From: Cyprinodon diabolis | Lineage: Eukaryota > Chordata > Actinopteri > Cyprinodontiformes > Cyprinodontidae | Assembly: GCA_030533445.1 (NCBI GenBank) | Contig: CM060064.1 | Location: 25,050,626-25,114,625 of the forward strand | DNA length: 64,000 nt | Direction: 5' to 3' | In this document: positions 28,501 to 40,800 of the stretch, in pieces | How positions within the stretch are numbered: position 1 is the stretch's first letter | Layout: the number at the start of each line of letters is the position of its first letter | Position numbers and translations under genes: made by a program | The notes under the pieces: model-generated | The model's database searches: none | Told to the model about the DNA's origin: nothing | The model's input: only the letters and a program-made list of their open reading frames with translations

Positions 28501-31500
28501 CAAAACATGACGTAAATGTTTATCCTCTGCAGGGAAGATTGATGGATTTGAAAAAACGGAGTAATCCAAGAAGAAAAAACGTAAGACTTACTTTCCCCTA
28601 CAGGCTGAACTGATCACAGGCACTTTAGGAGTTTAAAGGAATAGTACACCCAAAACATGATTAGCCTTCATTTTCTACTCACCCCCATGCTGAACAATTT
28701 AGAACATTTAGAATGTTTTTAGAACATAAACAGTAGTGTATAGGATTTCCTAAAAGCGCGCGCATGCGAGTTCACGAGTCTACGGAAACCGCAGCAGACC
28801 AAACCAGATGAAAGTGCGCATTCAGCGTCTGCTCTGCCGATAATGCAAGCGTAGAAGAAGAAATGTGCTGTTTACCCTTGCAAAGAAAGAAACAACGAAA
28901 GAAAAATGTCTGAGGACTTCAGTGTTGAGGAAAGGCATGAGTTCATTGCCGAGCTGAATGCGCACTTTCGTCTGGTTTGGTCTGCCGCGGTTTCCGTAGA
29001 CTCGTGAACGCGCTTTTAGGAAATCCTATACACTACTGTTTATGCTCTAAAAACATTCTAAATGACTTCGTTTCGAGTAAATTATGGACGCTACCCAGGA
29101 ATATTGACACGTTTTTTGTGGACTTTTATGGACCTTTCTGCCTCGGGCGCCATGGACCTCCATTATTTGAATATCAGCAGACAGCAAGAAGCCTCCCAGA
29201 TCTCCAGATGCATTTGAGATATCAAAAAAGTACTCCAGAGAGTTGTTCAGCATGGGGGTGAGTAGAAAATGAAGGCTAATCATGTTTTGGGTGTACTGTT
29301 CCTTTAAGGCTAAAGGTGCTTGTAGAAAGTGTCAGAGGGACACATGCAGGACACACTTTTCAGAGTTGTCTTGGTCTATTACATAAAATCTAAATAAAAC
29401 ACACAAATGTTTTATCAGTGTGCCTTTAAAAAAATTTTTGCAGCCAATTTGCCAGTTGAATGATGCTTTGGCGCCAAAAGTCGGTCAAACTGCCTCTGAA
29501 CGGATTTACTCAGCATCTTTTCTCTTTTGTAAAACTGTTGTTCCTCTCAGGTGAAACACTGATTGATTTCAACCATTAGCTGTTACCCAAACTAAAAATG
29601 CAGTATCCTCTGCAACACTCAACTCACCAGCCTCATTGCACCAAATCAACAATGCTGTATAACTGTTTATCTCTGCTTATAATAATGGCTGAACATTAAT
29701 CAGTATACTTTTTTCCAAGTTCAAAGGCAAATGCATAATTTACAGTAATGCTAAGATTCATATTCCACAAAAGCTGAAAGTTGAGCTTAGTCATCAACCT
29801 CCCTCTGCTTTTGAACCAAACTAATGACATTTAATGTTGGTCTGTGCATATGGTGGCTCCTGCAGGCCTCCCAGACGCCTGTGCTGGCCCCTTGTGATGC
29901 TGATCAAACATCCCTCGCTCCTTTGAACGTGTGACTTTACTCGCCTGCAAACGACATGAGATCAGCGCACATGTCATACTTCCGTTAACTAGATGTAATG
30001 ACAGATGGTGAATGCAGAGCACGTGTGTGTGTGTGTTGGCCCAAAGCTCCACCATCCCTGTTTTTGTGACCTGCTTCCCTCTCCCAATCGGCATAGGATT
30101 GAACATGTAATCATTTTTTGTATATTTATCACAGTGTTTTTATTTCTGATTTGCAGTGAGCCTGTGCAGGTCTGACCAAGACATGGTGCCTGGCGCACGC
30201 TCAAAGCTCTTGTGAGCCTGTGTGTACTCCTGAGTGTGTGTATTTTCCCCCAATATCCTGTTTGTGGAGTGAAGAAATCTGTTTTCATAGACGAAAGAGA
30301 ACGAAGAGGAGGAAGGAGAGTGGGGGGCAAAAAAAGGAAAAGGGGAAAAACTAAACAAATTCTTCATTTCAGCCTAAATTGGGGACTCACACAGCCAAAG
30401 TAATGCTGAGAGAAGAATGGCTTCAAATTAGGTGGAAAATAATGTAGTAAAACAGATTTATACAGACCTGCTTTGTTTCAGTGACCTTTTATTGTGAGTT
30501 TACAACTCACAGATGAATACAGCTTCAGAAATAACCCGGTTCTTAGTTTGTTTTGTAAATTGAGTGTAATTTTTTCACATATTTGAGAAGGTAAAATGTG
30601 GGTGGTAGAGCAAGCAGGGATTTTCTGCATGCTGCTTCTCTTGCACTCCGTTTAAGTAAGGGCTATACACAGAGGTATGTCTGGCAGACAGAACATGCGG
30701 ATAATATATTATTATAAGTCTTGTTTTCTCTACTTTTTGAGTACTGTCAATCCCTAGAGAATGGATACGGCGGCCGCTTATGGCAAACATCCCTGTACCC
30801 CCCTTTTGATGACTTTAGCAGATAGAAGGAAGGAATCATGGACATGGCAGGGTGTAGGAAATGTGGAGGTCAGGATTAAACAAGGAAAGATTTGTGCTTT
30901 ATATATATTTTTATAAGGAATGTTGATTATAACAAAGGGATCTAAGTAGAGGAATGGAATTGTTGAAAGTTTACCGGGGTATTCGTTGCTGTCCAGGTCT
31001 TGGCCTCCTCTAAGAGTGAAGCCGTATCCAGGCAAGCTGCCGCCGGCCTTCCTGGCTGCTCGCAACTCCTGGCTCAGCATCAGGCCCTTAGTGGACACAT
31101 CTCTGTTACCGTTAAAGATCAACACCCTGCCTCCGTGGTCCTCACCTCCGAATGGACAGCCCACCGCCACGTCTGAGGGGTGACACACAAACACGTATGT
31201 TTTAGACATCAGTGCGGTTAAGAGGCCCTTTGAGACAAGAAGCAATGAAAAGAAATTCAGGTTGGAGGAAAAGAAAAAAGAAAAGAAAAAAAGTTTGACC
31301 TTTTAAACTTTGGAATGGCTACTTAGTTACTTCACCAAATGTTTATTTTTTTTAACTCATTTCTAGATTCACCCTTTTTTGTTGACCTTTCATATCTAAA
31401 CATGGGAAGGTAATATGTGGAAATAGAAAGAATAAAGTTTTTTTAAATAAATCTTCCAAAACGAAACTTAACCTCAAAAGCCCTTATAAAATTCAGTGCA

Positions 31501-34500
31501 GATAACCTACTTATACAGTCACCTAAAGAGTAAAATCCATCTGTGCACAATTTATTCTCAGTTTTAATACAGCTGACTTAGTAAAAGTCTTTTTGTTAGA
31601 GAACATCCATGAACAAAAAAAAACTCCCTCTAGACAAGCTGCAGAGATCCAAAGCTCAGGAAGCCAAATCTCTCAAGAAAACATGAATTCATACAATCCA
31701 CAAATCTGACCTTAGTGCAAACATGTCAACAGGACAGCAGTTTTAAATTTAATTCACTCAAGACCTTGTACAGAGATAATTTAACCAGATCATACAGTCC
31801 TCTACAGTTTTCAATTTAAGAAAAACCAGCAGATTGCATCGACTCATTGACTCGTCAATCCCTCACATGAAGCATGCTCGTAGTAACAGTGGAGAGGAAA
31901 ACAGGCACTGCATGACAGAATTGCATGACACATTACATGACAAATAGTGCTACACTTCACCTTGAAGATACCATCCCAATGGTGAAACATGGGAGTGGTG
32001 TCCTAGTGCTTAGAGCATTGCACATAAGCTAAATTATAAATATTAAAGTGGTTATTGTAACATAAGAAAACAGGAATTAATGTAAGGGGTGGAAGCACCA
32101 CAGTGGAATACTCTGCCTTTGGATGTCCAGCAGGCCTCCTCTCTTTCAGAGTTCTTCAAACAAACCTGTTTGCTGAGGCATTTTGTACATCCTGAGACCT
32201 TGACTCTATTTTTCTTCTGTTTTCATTACGTTTATCTATTAATCATTTAATTACTTTTATCAGTTCTTTAACTCTTAATCTCTATTTTAGCTTGTCTGTA
32301 TTTTGCTGGTCTATTTTAATTGTACCCTTGTTTTAATTTTTTATATAGCAATTTGATTACCTTTTTTATTTTGAAAGTGCTTTATGAATAAATAAATAAT
32401 TAAAGAGGTATGGGATTGAATACTTTTTGAACATGCATTTAACAAGACCGCTTTGTGCAGTCTGAGAAAATCTTTTGTCATTGCTAAAACAGTTTAGTGT
32501 ACAACATGAACTTGACATTTTCAGATGCTAAGACATTCCTGTAAGTTTTTAAACAAACAGTTAAACTGATATGGCCTTAAAGTAAACCATCTAAATTTAG
32601 AATGGATTGTGGAAAATTATATCTGATGTATTCTTAAGATGTTTGCTATTAATTTGACAGATGGGTTTAGAAAAATATTTTAAGGTTCAATAATTAAATA
32701 CTCATCTTGAAAGCTTTGTTTTGAGTCAGTAAGAACTAGCCAAAACCACAAATATAAACAAAATCTATTTCTCTCTTTTTGAAGGTGTGCAAGGCTTTTA
32801 TTTCAAATGTCTTCAGCTGTTCTTAGTTTCTGGATCTTTGGACTGCAACTCAACCTGCTGATCTATTCATGCTTCTTAACCGTCAAAGCCCACAGTATGT
32901 TTTGGGTCAGCTCGCACTGTGACGCAGCTTTCAGCGAAGTGTTCTGTATTTGGCTCAATCCGAGCTCTCTCTATATGCCGTTCACTATAGAACTCACTCT
33001 ACTGTTTCTTCTGAAACCATTAAAAGGCACTGGTCACCCCTTGCCACTATAAGCCATGCATGCTTTGCAGATAATAATACCCACACATGTTCTACAGATG
33101 ATTTTTGCTTCAGTTCATGCTCTGCATACCTTTGTCTTCCCAACACTCTGGCAAAGGCAAATCTTGTTTTCAAGACCAGAGACTGCTGCTGCTTAACTGG
33201 CTTTTTATCTGACAGAAACTGGAATTTACATTCTTTGAAACTTGAACATTCTTGGCATCTACAAGTAAATTTTCTTTCATTTCTCTGGTAAAGTCTTCTG
33301 TTTATAATACACTATATTGCCAAAAGTATTTGCTCACCTGCCTTGACTCACATATGAGCTTAAGTGACATCCCGTTCCTAATCCATAGGGTTCAATATGA
33401 CGTCGGTCCACCCTTTGCAGCTAGAACAGCTTCAACTCTTCTGGGAAGGCTGTCCACAAGGTTTAGGAGTGTGTTTATGGGAATTTTTGACCATTCTTCC
33501 AGAAGCGCATTTGTGAGGTCGCACACTGATGTTGGACGAGAAGGCCTGGCTCTCAGTCTCCGCTCTAATTCATCCCAAAGGTGTTCTATCGGGTTGAGGT
33601 CAGGACTCTGTGCAGGCCAGTCAAGTTCATCCACACCAGACTCTGTCATCCATGTCTTTATGGACCTTGCTTTGTGCACTGGTGCACAGTCATGTTGGAA
33701 GAGGAAGGGGCCAGCTCCAAACTGTTCCCACAAAGTTGGGAGCATGGAATTGTCCAAAATGTCTTGGTATGCTGAAGCATTCAGAGTTCCTTTCACTGGA
33801 ACTAAGGGGCCAAGCCCAGCTCCTGAAAAACAACCCCACACCATAATCCCCCCTCCACCAAACTTTACACTTGGCACAATGCAGTCAGACAAGTACCGTT
33901 CTCCTGGCAACCGCCAAACCCAGACCCGTCCATCAGATTGCCAGATGGAGAAGCGCGATTCGTCACTCCAGAGAACGCGTCTCCACTGCTCTAGAGTCCA
34001 GTGGCGGCGTGCTTTACACCACCGCATCCGACGCTTTGCATTGCACTTGGTTATGTATGGCTTGGATGCAGCTGCTCGACCATGGAAACCCATTCCATGA
34101 AGCTCTCTGCGCACTGTTCTTGAGCTAATCTGAAGGCCACATGAAGTTTGGAGGTCTGTAGTGATTGACTCTGCAGAAAGTTGGCGACCTCTTCGCACTA
34201 TGCGCTTCAGCATCCGCTGACCCCGCTCCGTCAGTTTACGTGGCCTACCACTTCGTGGCTGAGTTGCTGTCGTTCCCAAACACTTCCATTTTCTTATAAT
34301 ACAGCTGACAGTTGACTGTGGAATATTTAGGAGCGAGGAAATTTCACGACTGGATTTGTTGCACAGGTGGCATCCTATCACAGTTCCACGCTGGAATTCA
34401 CTGAGCTCCTGAGAGCGACCCATTCTTTCACAAATGTTTGTAAAAACAGTCTGCATGCCTAGGTGCTTGAATTTATACACCTGTGGCCATGGAAGTGATT

Positions 34501-37500
34501 GGAACACCTGATTCCAATAATTTGGATGGGTGAGCAAATACTTTTGGCAATATAGTGTATGTCTACTCTTTAGAAGAGTGCTTGTCTAGTGTGTAGGATT
34601 TCTTAGGTGATTATTCCTAAATCAGAGCATAATTGGCTCAAACCTTTACAAATAATCAGTTTTTTATTCTCCTGTGTGTAATTTAAAGAACTTTCCTGTA
34701 ATTTAAAGTGTGCTATGGGGAATATAATGACATAATCGTTGAAAAATATTTGCCCTGTGCCCCTACTGTGAACAATTGGTTCTGTTAAGCCTATAACTAC
34801 AATTGCTAGTATTTCACATCGTTTTGGATTCATTTTGTCTTATCGTCCCAGTGGACAGTTTTCGAGCACAATTGAACTGTTTAAGGTCATGCTACAACAT
34901 CTCAATGGGATTAGAGTCCAGACTTTGAAAAAGCCACGCTCACCTACATGTTCTTCTCTCAGATAATGTAGGACTTGTTAGTTCATGTTGGATTATTTTA
35001 TAAAACCCAAGGGTGTAGAAAGAGTTTATGGTTCTATTCATTATAGTTAGATGTTAGAGTCCTGAAGGAGCAAATAATTACATACACTGATATTAACTGC
35101 AGCAAAGATGGTCTGCAGTATTTTTGATGATGCTTTGGGTTCTGAGGCCACCTTCATCCCTCATCAGTGCAGTCTTTGAATAGATTTGGGAGAGCAGCTA
35201 AAACCTTTCAATTTTTTTCTCCATTATTGAATGATGGCCCTCACAGTGGCTCACATGAGTCACAAAACCTTACGAATGACTTTGCAACAGTTTCCAGACT
35301 GGTAAATTTCAATGACGCAGTTTCTCCATCTGTTCTTGAACTTCTGTGGATTGAGACATTTTACAGCATGTAGCGTTTTGAGATCCTTTGGCCTACTTCA
35401 CGTTGTCAGATTGTTTTTACTTAAGTGATTTCATGATTGAACATTTCTGGTAGTAATTACACCAAGGCCTGGCTGGCAAAACTAAGCTCAGCTTTCTGAA
35501 ACACGTTATTAATGACAGTCAGCCAGGTGTTTTTTGAAAGACTTTCTTCATTAATGAATGGAATCAGCATGTGCAAGCTGTCTGCTGAATTTACTCATGC
35601 TCTCTTCCCCCTATATTCAATGTTTTAATAGAAATAAAGTGTCAGGCAGTTCAAAGTGAGGTACAATTGCAGTAAATTGAAATAAGCTGACTTCAGAAAA
35701 TAAAATACAATTAAAACAAAATTTAACACATACTTAACTATTTGCCATGACATTTTCTCTCTATAATTCATTAGAAAATACCAAAATAACATCTCAGACA
35801 GCTCTGAAGCTAACTACAATAAGATGTTTTGTTTACAGGTTTGAAATGAAATTTTAAGTATAAAATGGGAGGACATGACCGCTAATCTGGACTCATGTAT
35901 TCATCTTGCCCTAAATATTTATTTAACTTTTCCAGACCTTTTACATTACGTGCCAATAAAAGAATGATGTAGAAATACATAACGTTTTTAAAACAGGAAA
36001 ATCAAAGACTTTACAACTCAGTTGCACGTTTTAAAATAAATGTAAATTAGAGCTCACAGTCAATAAAAGGTTTTCAATATCTAATTTGGACCCAAGCCTA
36101 CATTCAGGGTCTTTTATGCTTTATGGCTAAAACATCAAAGGTAAGGAAAATGGCTTATTGTCTTGAAGGTGACTATAACAAAAGAGCACCTGTTTTGTAT
36201 GAAGAAAAACAATTTTTTTAAACAATGTAAGCAGATGTTGGTATATATTCTAAGCTTGATTCTCCAGTGCCTTGCACTGTCCTTCATTTAAATACCCATC
36301 AGTACTGTAACTGTCCAAAATCCCTCTAGACATCCTGTTTGTCTCTGGACCCCCTCTCTCCCAGCCTAAACAACTGGTTCCACATGAAGCAGATTGTGGG
36401 GTAGAAAGAGGATAAATGCAACCATGTGTGTATGCAAGTGTATAAATGAACCTATGTGTATCCATGTGTGCCTGTGAGCCTTTATGTCTGCGTGAGCCTA
36501 TGTGTACATAATTGAATAGCTGTGCAAAAATAATAAGCTCCTTTAAAAAAAAAGTCTTCAAATAATGCAAAAGTCACTCATTGGTATTGCTCAACAGGGT
36601 CCCACACAGCGCAGGCATCCAGAAGAACACCCACTGTGATGAAACTGGAACTTTGGGAAGTCTTACAGACTAAAAAGCTGATTCACTGTACCCAATGGTG
36701 ACAGGAAAAGCCGGTGTTGTTAGATGAAAATTATAAACAAGGGGAGCCACATGGCAAATCAAATTAGCTAAATTGTAAGGGCTTACCAGCTGAGACTTGG
36801 GGAAAAGAATCATAAAATGTGACACAGGACGGGTATGGTTCTGTTTTTAAGAAGAATGTTGGGGTTGCTGCGGGAGATGGAAGAAGATCAATGTCACGTC
36901 TCATAAAGTAAATCTGTTCTGTAGTCTCCCCTCACACATCAGCTAAAGAAACAAGTCTTTTGCAGCATGTCTTTAGTGCACATCCAGAGAATTCTTTTTT
37001 TCACCATTCCTCTTTGCAAACAGCTTCAGATCAGTTAAACTGGATGAAATGTTCTAATTTCTAAGTGTTATTCTAATTGTTCTATTTGGTTAACATCACG
37101 GCAGCGCCTGGCGGCAGCGACCTAATACAACTCTAAGGGCCGGATTTATCAAGATCCAATTTTGCGTGCAGTAATTTGCGCTCCCAAACTGGAATTTTGC
37201 GCGAGGTGCTGAACCATGGTTTGCGGGTGATTTAACAAGAACGATTGCGTAACTGGTGGCAGGTGCAAAACTGTTGGAGACGCCCTATTTACATGATGGT
37301 TTTGCGCATTTTGTGGTTTGCGGCAAAGTAGCTTGTAGTTTGTGCTAACTAGCGCATTAAGAAATTTTAATCTTACAGTGACACCCCCACCCCCTCCAAA
37401 AAAATATATATATAAGGCATTGCTGCCTTGCAGCAAGAAGGTTCTGGGTTCGATTCCCGGCCTGGGGTCTTTCTGCATGGAGTTTGCATGTTCTCCCTGA

Positions 37501-37773
37501 GCATGCGTGGGTTCTCTCCGGGTGCTCCGGCTTTCTCCCACAGTCCAAAAAACATGACTGTTAGGTTAATTGGCTTCTCTAAAATTGTCCTTAGGAGTGA
37601 GTGTGTGCATGAATGGTTGTTTGTCCTGTGTGTCTCTGTGTTGCCCTGTGATGGACTGGCGACCTGTCTAGGGTGTACCCCACCTCTCGCCCATTGACTG
37701 CTGGAGATAGGCACCAGCACCCCTCGCGACCCCACTTGGGACAATCGTGTAAAGAAAATGGATGGATGGATGG

Positions 37774-37804
<31 letters not shown>

Positions 37805-40800
37805 TTGGCAACCTTTATTCCCTAAGGTGGCATGTGGCTGAATTTCTACTTCACTGCGGTAGTGAGTCAGGGCGACATGGCATTTAGAAGGTCAGACAGC
37901 ACTTCTGAAAAACGAGATTGGGAGATCCCAGCTCTCGCTGCAACCGTACGCTGGAATGACCCAGATGCAAAAAAGTGCAACGTTGCAAGGAGTTTTGTGA
38001 TATCTGGTGTTGCGTGGGTCCTCCTTGTGGCTGGCTCCAAATCCATTCGGAGTTCCCCCAGCAGATCCAAAATGGCAATGCTGGATAAACGATATGTTTT
38101 GATGATCGTTTCCTCGTTCATTCCAAAAATATTCACACGGAGTGAAACAATGCGTTCTCTGCGTCTCCTTGCCTCATTTCGATGTCTCCTTCTTGCGACA
38201 ATAACCGCTGCCATGTGTGCGCAATTACGCATACAGACCATTTGCACCTTCTTTTGAAACGTGTTAAATATAGAGTCAGATACCGTCAGGTTTAATAAAT
38301 CACTTTGCGAGTGCTAAATTAATATATTTACATGTTCTCCTCCCACAAGACGCACTGTAAACGCCCCATATTGCATATTCATTGCAGAAAAAGTACTAAA
38401 TGGATAAGAGGCGCTATTTAGCACGTTTTAAAGACCAAATCCTTTTAGCACGCTGTTGATAGATCAGTTTGTACATTTTTTTAGCGTGCGCAGTGAAATA
38501 GCTCACGTTTTTATACACGCAAACCTTTGATAGATCCGGCCCTAAGTCTAACATAAATCTATGCTTCCATCTAGACCAGGGGTGTGCAATTCCAGTTCCA
38601 GCGGTCGGTATCCTGCAACTATTAGATCCATCCTTGGTCCAACAGATCTGAATCAAATACCTCCACAGTATGCAGTCAGTTCCTCCAGAGTCCCTCAATA
38701 ATCTAATTACTTGATTAGGGTGTGTTAAACCCAACTCACATCTATAGGTTGCAGGGTACCGGCCCTAAGGAACTGGAATTGCCCAACAATGATGTTGACC
38801 AAACTACTTCCCCTGTGGCTGTATGGTTGGAGTTAATGTTCAGCTGGAAGGTAAACATATGTGGTGTAATGGAGTTGATTTATACAGGTGGATACTAACC
38901 AATGAAAATACTTAAAACACATAGATACACCAATATGCAGATTGGTAGCCCATGTGTCTTACCCAGGGGCACACCAGCAGTGACTAGAGGAAGCTAGAAT
39001 TGAGCACACACGATGACGGTCTACTCACCAATCTTCCATTAAGGTCAGATTTGTGGATAGCATGGCAATTATTAGAAAATCTGTTTATAGACTATTTTAC
39101 CTGTACTGTAGATTTCTGCAGTTGTGGTATTCTGTTTGACCACTGGTGCTCTCTAAACATTAAAACATGGATTTACTCTATGTAGTTCTCAGGGATTTAT
39201 GTAAAGAATATCAGGCTAAAAGAGGCTCATAACATATGCGCGCAACATGTTTTATATGTTTATCTATAAAAATTAAACTTAAGTTATTTGTGTTATAATA
39301 CATCATAAAAGTCGGATTAAACTAATTAAAGTTAGTAGTTGCAATATGGCAAAATTTAAAAAAATAAGCACTTTTTTAAAGCCCTCTATAGGAACACAGC
39401 AGTTTTACTCTAGAAAGTACAAGCATTCCCAGAAAACCCATATCACTAATCTATCAGCTTAATTTCATAATCGTGAACAATAAAATCCTGCACATATCTG
39501 AACTGTTTCCCAGAAATCCTCAAAGTGTCACCCAATGTCAGACAGCAGATGTGATTTATGATTGTAGCCAGGAAAAGCATCAGTATTGATCCCCTTGGTT
39601 ATTGATCTGCTAGTTAATGGGATTTAAAGGGCCGGTGTGCACTTTAACACATGCTGCCTAAGAGTAAATTAAAAATAAATCAGGAGGATTGATGTCAAAG
39701 AAGGACCAGATGTGGATCCCCTCATTCATCTTTAATAATGCGGTCCACAGGTTTGAGCTTAGTGAGGCATTTGGGCTCCAGGCTTTGTGCGTGTCAGTCA
39801 TTGTCTAATTAACGTGAGAATAAAACAAACACATCCGAGAGGAATGAACTCTGGGCTGGAGCACAAAAAAAAAATCCCAGATGACTCTATCTGAAGCCAC
39901 ATCTGGGGAGGTAAAAATAGCCCCAACACACACAGCATGTGCCCTCACTAGGATTGTCAAACGATGAAGCCAGGTTCACACACGCAAAATCTTTCATCGC
40001 CACACTTCCTGATTTGCTGAAGGGCTTTAAGGAGCCTGACAGGATTTCCTCAGTTAGCTATTTAACCGGCCAACAGACAAAAGATCACAGAAAAAAATGG
40101 TGTTTGTTATTAAGACGGCAGCAGTTGTTCATCAGCACATAAAAAACTTTTTTGTGATTATCTTTAAAAACAAAATGCATCTTGTTTCTTTCATTTTAAT
40201 TTTCAGTTTGCATATTTTCAGCTTACCATTATATCCATCCTGGTTAATGTCTCCCAGTGGTGCTATAGCCGTTCCAAAACGTCCAAAAGTGTAGGCACCA
40301 CTAAGCACAACGGGTTGAGAAAAGATGAGCGGAGCAAGTTGCAGGTAGAGGTACACCCTTCCCACCTCTATGGGTTTGCTCTCCATCTCTCTTTCCATGT
40401 AGAGCGGTGCTCCAACCAGGATATCATCCGTGCTGGATGGGTTCATAGTACATGTTTTAATGAGCAGAGGGAACGATGGCACAGAAGTTAGCTATGTGTT
40501 AAATGATTATTTACTTACTCGTCTCCATTCAAATCAGTGACAGCCACTGAGTAACCAAAATAAGACGCCATCTGAGGGACAGACCAGGGAGCACAATTTC
40601 AGCTTTTCACCCAAACCATTGCTAGCTCCATTATAGAAAACAAATACTAAGTTCGGTATCAGATGATGATGCTACCTGTTCCCCTGTAAAGTTATGGATG
40701 AAGGTGAGATTGGTGGAGTTGATCATTGCCACCTAGAACAGACAACACAGTGCGAATGCATTAGTCTTGCTGTTGGATAAGGGATTGCGGCAAAGCAGTT

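Larger units (their letters stand above)
24470..30974. other. itga8 intron 13
   Basis: A 6.5-kb intron. It holds a short hairpin (25673-25701), an (AC)n run near 25031-25050 and the TTAA foldback element (28637-29303). I find no other gene or RNA. Confidence 0.6.
37137..38542. mobile_element. PIF/Harbinger element, internally deleted, with SINE insertion
   Basis: The ends GGGCCGGATTTATCAA and (reverse complement of right end) GGGCCGGATCTATCAA form inverted repeats. TAA is duplicated at 37134-37136 and 38543-38545, the 3-bp TWA target typical of Harbinger. Inside lie a partial transposase (37867-38247) and a SINE plus simple repeats (37415-37800). Confidence 0.85.
31173..40226. other. itga8 intron 12, transposon-rich
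   Basis: A 9.05-kb intron holding in order a LINE tail (32080-32400), an intact Tc1 element (33308-34559), a Tc1 relic (34830-34990), a Harbinger relic with nested SINE (37137-38542) and a hAT-like MITE (38576-38800). The spans 35400-37100 and 38800-40220 hold nothing I recognise. Confidence 0.7.

Noticed and set aside
33252..34100. 282-codon plus-strand open frame
   Set aside because: It lies antisense to the Tc1 transposase, whose motifs are clear on the other strand. No known protein feature is visible in it.
37440..37470. tRNA gene
   Set aside because: Only a B box is convincing; no cloverleaf can be drawn, and the sequence runs into a SINE body.
37758..37800. CRISPR-like or other array
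   Set aside because: It is a (GGAT)n tail followed by (AT)n, a simple-repeat tail of a SINE.
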